From assembly GCA_944321685.1 (NCBI GenBank), contig CALUMH010000008.1, forward strand, positions 24,466 to 88,465: a stretch of DNA of 64,000 nucleotides. Direction: 5' to 3'. This document shows, piece after piece, positions 32,399 to 42,396 of this stretch (position 1 is its first letter; every line of letters begins with the position of its first letter). A program made the position numbers and the translations under genes. Source of the DNA: an uncultured Muribaculaceae bacterium. Lineage in GTDB: Bacteria > Bacteroidota > Bacteroidia > Bacteroidales > Muribaculaceae. The notes beneath the pieces are model-generated. The model was not told where the DNA came from, made no database searches, and worked only from the letters and a program-made list of their open reading frames with translations.

Positions 32399-34954
32399 TT
32401 ACAACCACTTAACATATGCGAAATCTTGACGGTGCGGAAGATCGCTGTTGTTGGGATATACGCGGAACGAATAACGGAACGAACCTGCATACTTGATCTT
32501 GTCCTTCACATAATATGTGAGATTGTCACCATCAACATTGGTAATCGTAAGCGGAATTCTATCAACCAACTTCGAATCACGGTCGGCATCGCTGTAAACA
32601 ACGAGTTCCACGCCAAGGTCTTTGCCAAGACCTGCAGTATAGAGCACCACCGTAGCCTCAAATTCGTCACCGTTAACGGCAGTCGTCTTCAATGCATCCG
32701 ATACTTGGATGTCAACGGCATGAATATCGTTCCACTTCGATGCAACGTTTTCCTTCCACGCAACTATTTCCTTGGCCTTGGCATAATTGTTTGCCATAAG
32801 CTCGGCCGAACGCTTGCCTTCCTTGCAGTAGAAACGGTCGATGTAATCGTTAATCATGCGCGTCATGGTGTAGTGAGGCGCAATGTGAGCGATAGAATTC
32901 TTGATATATTGTACCCACTCGGGCGAATAACCCTTGCTGTTCTTTGCAAAGTAAAGCGGAATAATCTCGTTTTCGAGCATCGAATAGATAGTGGCAGCAT
33001 CGAGCTTGTCTTGCTGGCCCTGGTCGGTGTAAGTGCGTTTGTCGGTCAAAGCCCAACCTGCACCTTCACGGTAGCCTTCATACCACCAACCATCTTTTAC
33101 CGAGAAGTTAAGCACACCATTCATTTCGGCCTTTTCGCCCGATGTACCCGATGCTTCGAGAGGACGGGTAGGTGTGTTCAACCAAATATCAACGCCGCTG
33201 ACAAGGCGCTTTGCAAGAATCATGTCGTAGTTTTCGAGGAAGATAATCTTGCCAAGGAACTGCGGCATACGAGAAATTTCGATGATGCGCTTTATCAAGC
33301 CTTGACCGCCGCCATCGGCAGGGTGAGCCTTACCGGCAAAAATGAATTGCACGGGGAACTTCTCGTTGTTTACAATCTTCGACAAGCGGTCGAGGTCGGT
33401 AAAGAGCAGGTGAGCACGCTTGTAAGTTGCAAAACGGCGGGCAAAACCTATCATCAACGCATTGGGGTTGATTTTCTCCACAATCGACAAAATGCGAGTC
33501 GGGTCACCCTGGTTCTTAAGCCATGATGCGGTGAAATCTTTCTTTATGAACTCGATGAGCTTGTTTTTCAACTTCATGCGAAGTGCCCAAATATCTTCGT
33601 CCTTGGCCTTGAGAATGGGAGCCCAGGTCTTTTCGTCGCTTTGAGCTTCAAGGTAACCTTCACCGAATATGTCGGCATAGAATTCCTTCCACTCGGTGGC
33701 TGCCCACGTCTGCATATGCACACCGTTGGTTACATACGACACGTGCGACTCTTCCCAAGTATAACCCTTCCATATGCCTTGGAACATCTTCTTCGACACT
33801 TCACCGTGCAACCAGCTCACACCGTTGGCTTCCTGGCAAGTGTTAAGAGCAAATACGCTCATGCTGAAACGTTCGTTGGTATCGGGATTTTCACGACCCA
33901 TGTTCATCAAGTCGGCCCACGAAATACCCAACTTTTCGGGGAACTCGCCCATGTACTTGCCAAACAACGACTCATCGAAATAGTCGTGGCCGGCAGGAAC
34001 CGGAGTGTGAACAGTATAAAGCGAAGTAGCGCGTACCACTTCAAGAGCCTGATTGAATGTGAGGTGCTCGTCTTGAACATAGTCAACAAGACGTTGCAAG
34101 TTGAGCAATGCGGCATGACCTTCGTTGCAGTGGTAAAGTTGCGGTTTGATACCAAGTTTCTTGAGCATCAACACACCGCCTATGCCCAACAAGTATTCTT
34201 GCTTGATGCGGTTTTCCCAGTCGCCGCCATAAAGCATATGGGTGATTGAACGGTCATATTCCGAGTTCAAGTCGATGTCGGTATCCATCAAGTAAAGGTT
34301 CATGCGACCCACGTTTACTTTCCAGATGCGGGCATAGATTATGCGGCCGGGATAAGGCACTTCGAGCAACATATGGTTGCCATTCTCATCAAGAACCGGC
34401 TCGATTGGCAATTGGTTGAAGTTCTGCGGCTCATAGTTTGCAATCTGCTGGCCGTCCATGGCAAGCGTCTGCGTGAAGTAGCCGTAACGGTAAAGGAAGC
34501 TCACTGCCACCATGTTGATGCGCGAGTCTGAGGCCTCCTTGATGTAGTCGCCGGCCAATATGCCAAGGCCGCCTGAATATATCTTTAATGCGCCGCACAA
34601 ACCGAATTCCATGCTGAAATAAGCAATCGAAGGAACATCGGTGCGCATAGGCACTTTCATATACTCCTTGAAGTCGGAATATACCTTCTCGATGCGAGCC
34701 ATCATTGCCTTATCCTTGAGGATGGCTTCATAGCGGTCATATCTCAATTGTTGCAAAAGCATAACCGGATTTTGCCCTGTTTCCCTCCACAGGTCACGGT
34801 CAAGGTCGTGGAACAATGCTTTGCCTTCGCTATTCCAAACCCACCAAAGGTTCTTGGCCAATTCTTCCAGCATTTTCAATTTTGCGGGAAGTTCTGATTT
34901 AACAGTCAAATCCCTCCATGCAGGGGAATTGGTGTTACTAACTTGTAGTTTCAT
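32399..34954 (-). CDS. glgP: Alpha-glucan phosphorylase (GT35)
   Basis: This 851-residue enzyme releases glucose-1-phosphate from glycogen or maltodextrin with pyridoxal phosphate. An N-terminal DUF3417 segment (about residues 15-110, [20 protein letters not shown]) marks the alpha-glucan phosphorylase subtype of TIGR02094. The catalytic domain shows [50 protein letters not shown] and [16 protein letters not shown], where the Lys holds the cofactor. It lies 39 bp after the glycogen synthase gene on the same strand, so synthesis and breakdown enzymes are expressed together. Confidence 0.96.
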   Translation of the reverse strand: MKLQVSNTNSPAWRDLTVKSELPAKLKMLEELAKNLWWVWNSEGKALFHDLDRDLWRETGQNPVMLLQQLRYDRYEAILKDKAMMARIEKVYSDFKEYMKVPMRTDVPSIAYFSMEFGLCGALKIYSGGLGILAGDYIKEASDSRINMVAVSFLYRYGYFTQTLAMDGQQIANYEPQNFNQLPIEPVLDENGNHMLLEVPYPGRIIYARIWKVNVGRMNLYLMDTDIDLNSEYDRSITHMLYGGDWENRIKQEYLLGIGGVLMLKKLGIKPQLYHCNEGHAALLNLQRLVDYVQDEHLTFNQALEVVRATSLYTVHTPVPAGHDYFDESLFGKYMGEFPEKLGISWADLMNMGRENPDTNERFSMSVFALNTCQEANGVSWLHGEVSKKMFQGIWKGYTWEESHVSYVTNGVHMQTWAATEWKEFYADIFGEGYLEAQSDEKTWAPILKAKDEDIWALRMKLKNKLIEFIKKDFTASWLKNQGDPTRILSIVEKINPNALMIGFARRFATYKRAHLLFTDLDRLSKIVNNEKFPVQFIFAGKAHPADGGGQGLIKRIIEISRMPQFLGKIIFLENYDMILAKRLVSGVDIWLNTPTRPLEASGTSGEKAEMNGVLNFSVKDGWWYEGYREGAGWALTDKRTYTDQGQQDKLDAATIYSMLENEIIPLYFAKNSKGYSPEWVQYIKNSIAHIAPHYTMTRMINDYIDRFYCKEGKRSAELMANNYAKAKEIVAWKENVASKWNDIHAVDIQVSDALKTTAVNGDEFEATVVLYTAGLGKDLGVELVVYSDADRDSKLVDRIPLTITNVDGDNLTYYVKDKIKYAGSFRYSFRVYPNNSDLPHRQDFAYVKWL

Positions 34955-34993
34955 TTTCGATTTTGTGATATTTTGGGTTAGTTAATTTTTCTT

Positions 34994-36661
34994 TTAGATA
35001 TTCGCACCTTGGTTGTTCACGTTGGCCAAGGCTTCGGAATATGCCTCATAATAGAACTTCATGAATTGCTTCCATTGTGCCTGCTTCGAGGTGGCCGATG
35101 CTGCCGCTCTTATGCCGGCAGTCGTCTTGGCATCGGTCGAGAGCAGTTGCAACACATTGCTTGCTATTTGCGATACCACATCGTTGTAATTGGAATCGTT
35201 GCGATGAAGCACTTTCACACCGCAAGTGGTGAAGCCGTTTTCAAAATCGTCAAGCACCCATTGCCCGAAACCTGCAAGGTCGGTGGTGATGGTCGGCACG
35301 CCGAATGCTATACTTTCGAGCGGAGTGTAGCCCCAAGGCTCGTAATATGATGCAAACACGGTGCAATCAAGCCCGGGCAACAAATCATAATAAGGCATAT
35401 CGAATATGCCATCAGTTCCATTCAGATATGACGGCACATATATAATCATGAAATGGTCATCGTTAGCATAATGCATTCCAAGGTAATTGATTTTACCGTA
35501 AATGGCATCTTGGGAATAATTATGCAACGTGTGTGTTATCATCGAATTTTCAAGACGTTCGCACTTGCCTGTCTTCATGGCAGCCATAAGGTCGCGGCGA
35601 GCCTCATCGACCCACGCCGGCACAAACATGAACGCAAGCACCTTTTTACCTTCGCGTCCGGGCGTGTTGCGAATACTGTTCATTGCATCGATAAACACAT
35701 CATAACCTTTATTCCTGAATTCGTTACGGCCGGCCGTGGCAATGATGAAAGTATCATCATCGGCAAGGTCTATTCCCGTCAGCGCACGAGCCACCTGCAA
35801 CATCTTTCCGCGAGCGGCGGCACGCCTTGTGGGATAATCTTTCTTTGTAGGCACAAATGTTTGTTCAAATCCGTTGGGAGTAACCAGCGGTCTGCGCCCG
35901 AGCAGCTGTACACACTCCCTTGCAGTGACTTCACTCACAGTGGTAAAGCTGTCGGCATTCCATGCGGCGGCTTTCTCAAGCGAATGTTTCGACTGCATAT
36001 TAAGCTCACCTGCCATTTGATCGCCGTTATATCCGGCAAGATAATCATACAGTGGCTTATTGTTGCAGCAAATGCTGCGGCCTATGCTTGTGGCGTGGGT
36101 GGTGAACACCGTTGCAATGCTCGGCATATGCGATTTCAGGTAGAGCAGCCCCATTCCGGTGGTCCACTCGTCGAAATGAGCAATCACCTTGCTCTTGCCG
36201 TCGTTGTATTTGTCGAGATATATGCTCTCTATAACCAACGCTGCAGCATAAGCAAACATGCAACTGTCGTCATAGTCGCCGTAAGCGTGCAACGAATCTA
36301 CGCTGAACTTATTCCACATTTGGGCATAAAGTTCATCCTTGTAGGTAAACAACGCCTTGTAGTCAACAAGTATCACTATCGGGTTGCCCGGAATAGTCCA
36401 CCGGCCGACACGTATTTCCATTCCAAGCGGAAACACGGCCTGCTTGCGCCAATCCTGCAATAATGTCTTTGATTCTTTGAAGCAAGGACACGGATTGTCC
36501 TTGCTCCATATATCAGGTCCTATAAAAATAACCTTGTCTTTGAAATCATTCTGTAAAGTCTTTGCTTTCGTGGAAAGGACGGCATATATGCCGCCTACTT
36601 TATTACACACTTCCCAGCTTGTTTCAAATATCAAATCCGGCTTTTCTGTGTTTTCTAACAT
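34994..36661 (-). CDS. Glycogen synthase, GT3 type
   Basis: The 555-residue protein belongs to the GT3 family of glycogen synthases, otherwise mostly eukaryotic but standard in Bacteroidetes. It transfers glucose from a nucleotide sugar to alpha-1,4-glucan. Motifs are FETSWEVCNKVGGIYAVLSTKA at the donor site, HFDEWTTGMGLLYLK, TTHATSIGRS, TVSEVTARE, VTPNGF, and the catalytic FASYYEPWGYTPLESIAFG with the paired glutamates. The regulatory N- and C-terminal extensions of the animal enzymes are absent. It is first in an operon with the phosphorylase. A -7 box TATATTTG lies 36 bp upstream. Confidence 0.95.
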   Translation of the reverse strand: MLENTEKPDLIFETSWEVCNKVGGIYAVLSTKAKTLQNDFKDKVIFIGPDIWSKDNPCPCFKESKTLLQDWRKQAVFPLGMEIRVGRWTIPGNPIVILVDYKALFTYKDELYAQMWNKFSVDSLHAYGDYDDSCMFAYAAALVIESIYLDKYNDGKSKVIAHFDEWTTGMGLLYLKSHMPSIATVFTTHATSIGRSICCNNKPLYDYLAGYNGDQMAGELNMQSKHSLEKAAAWNADSFTTVSEVTARECVQLLGRRPLVTPNGFEQTFVPTKKDYPTRRAAARGKMLQVARALTGIDLADDDTFIIATAGRNEFRNKGYDVFIDAMNSIRNTPGREGKKVLAFMFVPAWVDEARRDLMAAMKTGKCERLENSMITHTLHNYSQDAIYGKINYLGMHYANDDHFMIIYVPSYLNGTDGIFDMPYYDLLPGLDCTVFASYYEPWGYTPLESIAFGVPTITTDLAGFGQWVLDDFENGFTTCGVKVLHRNDSNYNDVVSQIASNVLQLLSTDAKTTAGIRAAASATSKQAQWKQFMKFYYEAYSEALANVNNQGANI

Positions 36662-36696
36662 ACAGCATCTAATCCAATCTAATTATTTTGACGGGG

Positions 36697-36704
36697 CAAA
36701 TATA
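36697..36704 (-). promoter_or_regulatory. -7 box of the glycogen operon
   Basis: TATATTTG on the minus strand matches TAnnTTTG. No clear -33 element. Confidence 0.5.
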
Positions 36705-36872
36705 GTCAAAAAAAAAGAATTATCCTAAACAGCCCCCTGCCGCTTATTGCCCTATCCGGGGTGAAGTTTATTAAAATCACCCTATTATTTCTCGCTTGGC
36801 AAAGCCGCAGTGGCTTATTTTCCCACGTCGGGAAACGGCTATTTGCAAAAATGTTAAAGTATCCTAATACTA

Positions 36873-36930
36873 TAATGTTGCAATGCTGCAAACCAATGAA
36901 TAATATCACGTTTGCAGCATTGCAACATTA
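36873..36930. repeat. Perfect 21-bp inverted repeat after the amylase gene
   Basis: Left arm 36873-36893 and right arm 36910-36930 are exact reverse complements around a 16-bp loop, 8 bp after the amylase stop. Each arm itself contains TTGCA and TGCAA half-sites. No T-tract follows on either strand, so it is not a typical intrinsic terminator, though an mRNA 3' stabilising or Rho-related hairpin is likely. Confidence 0.85.
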
Positions 36931-36938
36931 AAGTGAAA

Positions 36939-38360
36939 TCAATTCTTAACCAATATATAAGATGTGTGCGGCTTTACTGTTCCGGTGAGCTTCCCACCTT
37001 TCACGGTGAATTGAGTTCCGTGAACGGCATCTTTATATTTACCGCCGGGCAACGCAGTATCGATCGACAAGGCAACTTCATCACCGCTCACATTCACTAT
37101 GGCTGCGCCTTTTTTGCCTCGGCACACTTCGGCAACCTTATTGTCGGCACTGAAATATAGTGTTTCAGCCTCACCATGCATCAGGCGGCGGAATTTATTG
37201 GCAGCAACCACTTCGGGATGGAAAAATTCATCACTGCCACGTGCGCCCACAATGTTGTCGCCCCACACATTTTCGGGAGAGCTGTTGTTGGGGCGTGAAT
37301 AAAACAGCGGAGTACCATTTTGCCGTGCGGCAAGGAACACCCACCCCATGCGTATCTGCTCACTCGTAAGCCCGGCCGACTCGTGCGCATTGCAATAGGT
37401 ATCGTGTGACTCCACCCAAGTCACGAGGTTATAAGGATTTACCGGGTGGCTCCAATTGGTAACATCAGCAGCACCCCAACTGCCGTTTGCAAGCACTTGG
37501 CGCAATGTGTGGCCGTAATTGCTGGCAGTGAGGTTGATATATTGCCCATATTCGGTCTCTTTCACATTCCGATCTTGCAGCACTTCGCCATACACAAACA
37601 GGCTGTCCATGGGCAACGCCAATCTCAACCCCATTACTGCTTTGCGACCGGTAGCAACATCCCAAAAGTCGTTTTGCTTCGACTTTTCATCAAGAGGATC
37701 GCTCGGCAAACCTATGTGCTTGGCCGTATCGTAGCGGAACCCACGGGCACCGCAAGCCAACAAGTCGTTGACATACGTCATGTAATAATGCTGGAAATAA
37801 GGGTTCTCGGTATTTACATCAGGCAGGCCGCCCATTTGCCCCGTTGTACATTCGCGACGGTCGTTATAATCACGTATCTCGGTAAAACCCGAGGCGTGAT
37901 ACAAATTTTCATGCCCGCCCACAGCGGCATCAAGGTCGTCGCTCACTTTCGTGTCGTCAACAGCTGTATGATTGGGCAAAACATCCACAATCACTTTCAC
38001 GCCATATTTTTCGGCTTCGGCACACATATCGATGAAATCTTTGCGGGTACCCATCTGGTAATTGCCTATCTTCCAGTCAACCGGTTGGTACTGGTAATAC
38101 CACCTACCGTGGCCGAAGAGCTGGTTGCCTCCGCCCTTGTCACCTTGCACCTCGGTGACGCAATGCTGCGCAGGAGAAGTTTGCACATAACGATATCCGG
38201 CATCGGCTATCTGCTTCATGTTTTCCTTGATTGTGTTGAACGACCAGCACCATGCGTGCAATATCACATCGTCGTTGGTAACTGTTTCCGAAGGCTTGTC
38301 GCCTGCATAACCACTCAGCCCTAAAGCTATGGCGAGTGATGTCAAAAATAAATGTTTCAT
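36939..38360 (-). CDS. Secreted alpha-amylase (GH13)
   Basis: This 473-residue glycoside hydrolase has a signal peptide (MKHLFLTSLA to GYAG). The TIM barrel carries VDVLPNHTA (region I), GFRYDTAKH with nucleophile Asp211, GEVL with acid/base Glu259, and VESHDT with Asp320. The C-terminal beta domain has KKGAAIVNVSG and ends TSYILVKN. The layout is that of small bacterial and animal-type alpha-amylases acting on starch or maltodextrin in the periplasm or outside. Its place next to glycogen synthase and phosphorylase suggests linked alpha-glucan use. A promoter TTTG, 21 bp, TAACTTTA lies upstream. Confidence 0.93.
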   Translation of the reverse strand: MKHLFLTSLAIALGLSGYAGDKPSETVTNDDVILHAWCWSFNTIKENMKQIADAGYRYVQTSPAQHCVTEVQGDKGGGNQLFGHGRWYYQYQPVDWKIGNYQMGTRKDFIDMCAEAEKYGVKVIVDVLPNHTAVDDTKVSDDLDAAVGGHENLYHASGFTEIRDYNDRRECTTGQMGGLPDVNTENPYFQHYYMTYVNDLLACGARGFRYDTAKHIGLPSDPLDEKSKQNDFWDVATGRKAVMGLRLALPMDSLFVYGEVLQDRNVKETEYGQYINLTASNYGHTLRQVLANGSWGAADVTNWSHPVNPYNLVTWVESHDTYCNAHESAGLTSEQIRMGWVFLAARQNGTPLFYSRPNNSSPENVWGDNIVGARGSDEFFHPEVVAANKFRRLMHGEAETLYFSADNKVAEVCRGKKGAAIVNVSGDEVALSIDTALPGGKYKDAVHGTQFTVKGGKLTGTVKPHTSYILVKN

Positions 38361-38399
38361 AAGTTAGTTATGTATTGGTATTAAAACAAATAATCGCCG

Positions 38400-38432
38400 T
38401 AAAGTTACATAAAAAATCAAAGCCGACGCAAA
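38400..38432 (-). promoter_or_regulatory. Promoter of the amylase gene
   Basis: Minus strand TTTG (38432-38429), 21 bp, TAACTTTA (38407-38400), one mismatch from consensus. Confidence 0.5.
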
Positions 38433-38504
38433 CATTTTCTTTGCAACTCACCATATTTTTTATAACTTGCGGTTGATTGATAATTAAAAAAACACCTAAC
38501 GCTT

Positions 38505-38849
38505 ATGAAAATCAAAATCACACTCGTGAGATATTCTGAAAACGACTGGGAAGGATACTCGTCACACGTAGAAGATGAAAAAATTTTGCCGGTCAAAACA
38601 GGCATAGTAGAAGAATACCCGATATTCAAAATCACCGAAATAAACGATAATTCAATAAAGGTAGTGTATAACGACGGTTGCCACGCAAGCATCGGTACTT
38701 TTTCATCGGTTGGAGAAGCCGAATGGGAAAACGACTATGCACAAGAGAAAGAAATAGGAATTAACGAGATGGTTACCGCAAGCCGCAGCACACAGTATAG
38801 CGAAAGTATGCATGGAGAATCGTTAAGCCTGCAACTCATCGAAGATTAA
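38505..38849 (+). CDS. Small hypothetical protein
   Basis: I do not recognise this 114-residue acidic protein. It has no signal peptide or membrane segment. The first half looks like a small beta barrel (KIKITLVRYSEND, YPIFKITEINDNSIKVVYNDGC). The rest is helical and acidic, with an ending SESMHGESLSLQLIED. It stands alone between divergent amylase and convergent ABC-F genes. A promoter-like TTTG (38440-38443), 19 bp, TAACTTGC (38463-38470) precedes it. The isolated frame, plausible codon use and promoter support a real gene. Confidence 0.65.
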   Translation: MKIKITLVRYSENDWEGYSSHVEDEKILPVKTGIVEEYPIFKITEINDNSIKVVYNDGCHASIGTFSSVGEAEWENDYAQEKEIGINEMVTASRSTQYSESMHGESLSLQLIED

Positions 38850-38871
38850 AGCTCTCTGCGGCGCATACGCA

Positions 38872-40737
38872 TCACTGCTTTTCACTAAGTTCAAGCCAAC
38901 GCATTTCTTTCTCGTCGAGCAACTGCCGCACCTCGTCATATCGAGCCGATTTCTCGGCAATGTCATTTATTACCTCGCCACTGTTAAACAGTGCGTCAAG
39001 TGAATTTTTTTCTGCCGTCAGTTGCTCTATTTCAGTTTCGAGTGCTTCAAACTCTTTTCGCTCCATGAATGTCATCTTGTTGGCATTCCGTTGTCGAGGC
39101 TGCGGAGCCGTTTTAGGCTTCTCAGCCTCTTTGCGTCTCGCATTTTCCTGTCGTTGCTCTTCTTGCTTCACTTCGCGGTAATCGCTGTAATTACCCGGGA
39201 AGTCGCGTATCACACCGTTCCCCTCAAACACAAACAAGTGATCGACCGTGCGATCCATGAAAAAGCGGTCGTGCGAAACTATTATCACGCAACCTTTGAA
39301 ACCTGCAAGGTAATTTTCGAGCACTTCAAGTGTCTTTATGTCAAGGTCATTGGTAGGCTCATCGAGTATCAGGAAATTAGGTTTCCGCATAAGCACCGTA
39401 GCAAGGTAAAGCCTGCGCTTTTCCCCACCGCTGAGTTTGGCAATAAATTTTTGCTGGTCGGCAGGCGTGAACAGGAAAAGTTGCAGGAATTGAGATGCAG
39501 TATATGCCGTTTTCTCGTCAAATCTCACATATTCGGCAATCTCCCTCACGGCATCAATCACCTTCTTCCCTTCGTCGAAACTTATACCTTCCTGGCTGTA
39601 ATAACCGAATTGCACCGTCTCGCCCACCTCGAAACTTCCGCTGTCAAGCGGCTCAATCCCAAGCAGGCATTTAATGAATGTCGATTTGCCCACTCCGTTG
39701 TTGCCAACTATGCCAAGTTTCTCATATCGGGCAAATATGTAATTCAAATGGTCAAGTATCACCTTGTCGCCATAACGCTTGCAGGCATCATGGACCTCGA
39801 AAATTTTTGAGCCTATATACGAAGCCTTTACGTCAAGTTTCACGTCTTTTTCATTACGCGTTGACCGGGCTTTCTTTTCAAGTTCATAGAAAGCATTGAT
39901 GCGATAACGAGCCTTGCTGCCCCGTGCCTGTGGCTGGCGGCGCATCCATTCAAGCTCGGTACGCAGCAAGTTTTTTGCACGTGCCACCTCGGCATTTTCG
40001 GCATCTATTCGTTCCTGTCTTTTTTCAAGATAATACGAGTAATTTCCGTCATATTCATAAGTGGCACCGCCATCTATCTCCACAATCTTGTTGCACACAC
40101 GGTCAAGGAAATAGCGGTCGTGGGTAACCATGAGCAGGGTCATGCGCGAATGCGACAAGTAATCTTCGAGCCATTCTATCACATCCACGTCGAGATGGTT
40201 GGTAGGCTCATCGAGCAACAGCAAATCGGGATTGTCGATAATCACCTTGGCAAGGGCCACACGCTTCAACTGTCCGCCCGAAAGCTCCCCTACCCGCTGG
40301 TAATAATCATAGATTTTAAGCTGTGCAAGCACTTGCTTAAAATTGTTTTCGTAATCCCACAGCCCCAGTGTGTCCATCTTTACCATATACTTGGTGATTG
40401 CATCGGCATCACCCAAAGCCACAGCCTGCTCATACCCTTTTATGATCGAGGCCCGTTCACTGCCATCGTCGAGAAAAGTATCAATTACCGACAAATTTTT
40501 GTCCATTTCGGGTACCTGTTCCAGGTAACCCATCCTCACCCCGTTACGCATCACCACCTCGCCACTGTCGGCCGGCTCCACGCCGGCTATGATTTTCATC
40601 AATGTCGATTTGCCGGTTCCGTTCTTGGCTATCAGCCCTATTTTTTCACCTTCGCCGATACCCAAAGTGACATCGGCAAACAACGTACGGTCGCCAAACG
40701 ACTTGGTTATGCCTTCTATCTGCAATATGCTGTTCAT
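38872..40737 (-). CDS. ABC-F family ATPase (Uup-like)
   Basis: This 621-residue protein has two ABC ATPase domains and no membrane part. The first has Walker A AKNGTGKST (about residues 38-46), signature LSGGQ and Walker B LLLLDEPTNHLD. The second has GNNGVGKST, LSGGE and FLILDEPTNDLD. Between them is the ABC-F linker (RTELEWMRRQPQARGSKA). The C-terminal 90 residues are a charged coiled coil (FEALETEIEQLTAEKNSL), as in Uup, which acts on ribosomes or branched DNA. The ATG at 40737 is the family start. A TTTG-poor but good promoter (ATTG, 20 bp, TAATTTTG at 40773-40766) precedes it. Confidence 0.92.
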   Translation of the reverse strand: MNSILQIEGITKSFGDRTLFADVTLGIGEGEKIGLIAKNGTGKSTLMKIIAGVEPADSGEVVMRNGVRMGYLEQVPEMDKNLSVIDTFLDDGSERASIIKGYEQAVALGDADAITKYMVKMDTLGLWDYENNFKQVLAQLKIYDYYQRVGELSGGQLKRVALAKVIIDNPDLLLLDEPTNHLDVDVIEWLEDYLSHSRMTLLMVTHDRYFLDRVCNKIVEIDGGATYEYDGNYSYYLEKRQERIDAENAEVARAKNLLRTELEWMRRQPQARGSKARYRINAFYELEKKARSTRNEKDVKLDVKASYIGSKIFEVHDACKRYGDKVILDHLNYIFARYEKLGIVGNNGVGKSTFIKCLLGIEPLDSGSFEVGETVQFGYYSQEGISFDEGKKVIDAVREIAEYVRFDEKTAYTASQFLQLFLFTPADQQKFIAKLSGGEKRRLYLATVLMRKPNFLILDEPTNDLDIKTLEVLENYLAGFKGCVIIVSHDRFFMDRTVDHLFVFEGNGVIRDFPGNYSDYREVKQEEQRQENARRKEAEKPKTAPQPRQRNANKMTFMERKEFEALETEIEQLTAEKNSLDALFNSGEVINDIAEKSARYDEVRQLLDEKEMRWLELSEKQ

Positions 40738-40765
40738 TCCAAGTATAATCAAAAAAAGTAACACG

Positions 40766-40797
40766 CAAAATTACAAAAATAGATTCACCTCTCCAAT
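40766..40797 (-). promoter_or_regulatory. Promoter of the ABC-F gene
   Basis: Minus strand ATTG (40797-40794), 20 bp, TAATTTTG (40773-40766). Divergent from the udk promoter. Confidence 0.6.
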
Positions 40798-40843
40798 TTC
40801 ATTTTTTATGCATAACGTGCTGCGATATTCCACATTTTATGTG

Positions 40844-40851
40844 TATTTTTG
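40844..40851 (+). promoter_or_regulatory. -7 box of the udk-lptB-mutS2 operon
   Basis: TATTTTTG matches TAnnTTTG, 30 bp before the udk ATG. The ribosome site AAAGGAAAG lies directly before the start. Confidence 0.55.
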
Positions 40852-40881
40852 TGTCGTTAAAATTTTATTATCAAAGGAAAG

Positions 40882-41502
40882 ATGCTTATAATCGGAATTG
40901 CAGGCGGAACCGGATCGGGCAAAACCACAGTAGTCAACAAGATAATGGAACGGCTACCGGCAGGGGGCGTGGGTGTTATTTCACAAGATTCATACTACAA
41001 AGATTCAAGCCACGTGCCTGTCGAAGACCGGCAGAAAATCAATTTCGATGAACCGGCCGCATTCGATTGGAGCCTGTTGTTCAAGCATCTGAATATGCTC
41101 AAGGAGGGGAAAGCGATAGAAATGCCCACCTACTCGTTCCTAACTTGTACCCGCCAAAAAGAGACCGTGCACCTCGACCCTCACGACGTGGTTTTGCTCG
41201 AAGGCATACTTGTGTTTTCCGAGCCTAAATTGCGTAACATGATGGACATAAAGGTATTTGTCGATGCCGATGCCGATGAACGCCTTATCAGGGTAATATA
41301 CCGCGACTGCATAGAGCGTGGACGCACCCCGCAGATGGTAATAGACCGATATGAACGTGTGCTGAAACCTATGCACAACCAATATATCGAACCTGCCAAG
41401 CGCTATGCCGACCTTATTGTCCCGCAAGGCGGAAACAACGAAGTGGCAATAAACCTGCTCACCGATTACATTAAAAGCCGGCTGAAAGGCAACAGCCTGT
41501 AA
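40882..41502 (+). CDS. udk: Uridine kinase
   Basis: This 206-residue P-loop kinase phosphorylates uridine and cytidine with ATP or GTP in pyrimidine salvage. The P-loop GGTGSGKTT is at residues 8-16. It is followed by ISQDSYYKD, NFDEPAAFDW, MPTYSFLTCTR and LLEGILVF, and the lid RDCIERGRTPQMVIDRYE. Length and motifs are standard. It is the first gene of a plus-strand operon, followed 30 bp later by lptB. Confidence 0.96.
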   Translation: MLIIGIAGGTGSGKTTVVNKIMERLPAGGVGVISQDSYYKDSSHVPVEDRQKINFDEPAAFDWSLLFKHLNMLKEGKAIEMPTYSFLTCTRQKETVHLDPHDVVLLEGILVFSEPKLRNMMDIKVFVDADADERLIRVIYRDCIERGRTPQMVIDRYERVLKPMHNQYIEPAKRYADLIVPQGGNNEVAINLLTDYIKSRLKGNSL

Positions 41503-41532
41503 CCCACCATACTACAACGACGACATAATAAT

Positions 41533-42363
41533 ATGGCATTCAAGTGGATAGATAATTTATTCGACAAAAAAGAACGATTAGAAGAAGAACAACTTAAAGC
41601 CGAGTCGCAAACCGAAGACGGTAACATGGTGTTGCGTACCGAAGACTTGGTGAAAAAATATCGACAACGCACAGTTGTCAACCATGTGTCGATTAACGTG
41701 AAACAAGGTGAAATAGTGGGATTGCTCGGGCCGAACGGTGCCGGGAAAACCACAACTTTCTACATGACGACCGGGCTTATTACTCCTAACGAAGGCCGGA
41801 TTTTCCTTAACAACCACGACATCACAAAATACCCGGTTTACAAACGGGCAAAATACGGCATAGGATACCTGCCGCAGGAGCCGTCGGTATTCAGGAAACT
41901 GAGCGTGGAAAACAACATACGCACAGTGCTTGAAATGACCAACACCTCGGCCGAATACCAGCGAGAGAAACTTGAAAGCCTGTTGTCGGAATTCCGCATA
42001 CAGAAGGTGAGAAAGAACCTTGGCGACCAGCTCTCGGGTGGTGAACGCCGCCGTTGCGAAATTGCCCGCTGCCTTGCAATCAACCCAAAGTTCATCATGC
42101 TCGACGAGCCGTTTGCCGGGGTTGACCCTATTGCAGTGGAAGATATACAATATATCGTGTATAAACTGAAGGAAAAGAACATAGGTATCCTCATCACCGA
42201 CCACAATGCGCCTGAAACACTCAGCATTACCGACCGTGCCTACCTGCTGTTTGAAGGCAAAATTTTATTCCAAGGCACAAGCGAGGAGCTTGCCGAGAAT
42301 CCCATCGTTAGGGAAAAATATTTGGGACGAAATTTTGTGTTCCGCCGCAAAAAATTCGATTAA
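41533..42363 (+). CDS. lptB: LPS export ABC transporter ATP-binding protein
   Basis: The 276-residue ATPase powers the LptB2FG complex that lifts lipopolysaccharide from the inner membrane. Walker A is [16 protein letters not shown] (from about residue 66), then [48 protein letters not shown] and [10 protein letters not shown], all typical of LptB and not of other importers. It carries about 30 extra charged residues at the N-terminus. A Met at residue 32 is an alternative start. A likely partner permease of the LptF/G family is encoded at 50364-51506. It sits in the udk-mutS2 operon. Confidence 0.95.
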   Translation: MAFKWIDNLFDKKERLEEEQLKAESQTEDGNMVLRTEDLVKKYRQRTVVNHVSINVKQGEIVGLLGPNGAGKTTTFYMTTGLITPNEGRIFLNNHDITKYPVYKRAKYGIGYLPQEPSVFRKLSVENNIRTVLEMTNTSAEYQREKLESLLSEFRIQKVRKNLGDQLSGGERRRCEIARCLAINPKFIMLDEPFAGVDPIAVEDIQYIVYKLKEKNIGILITDHNAPETLSITDRAYLLFEGKILFQGTSEELAENPIVREKYLGRNFVFRRKKFD

Positions 42364-42396
42364 TCAATTTTTATTGTACAAGAAGCATATTTTTTC

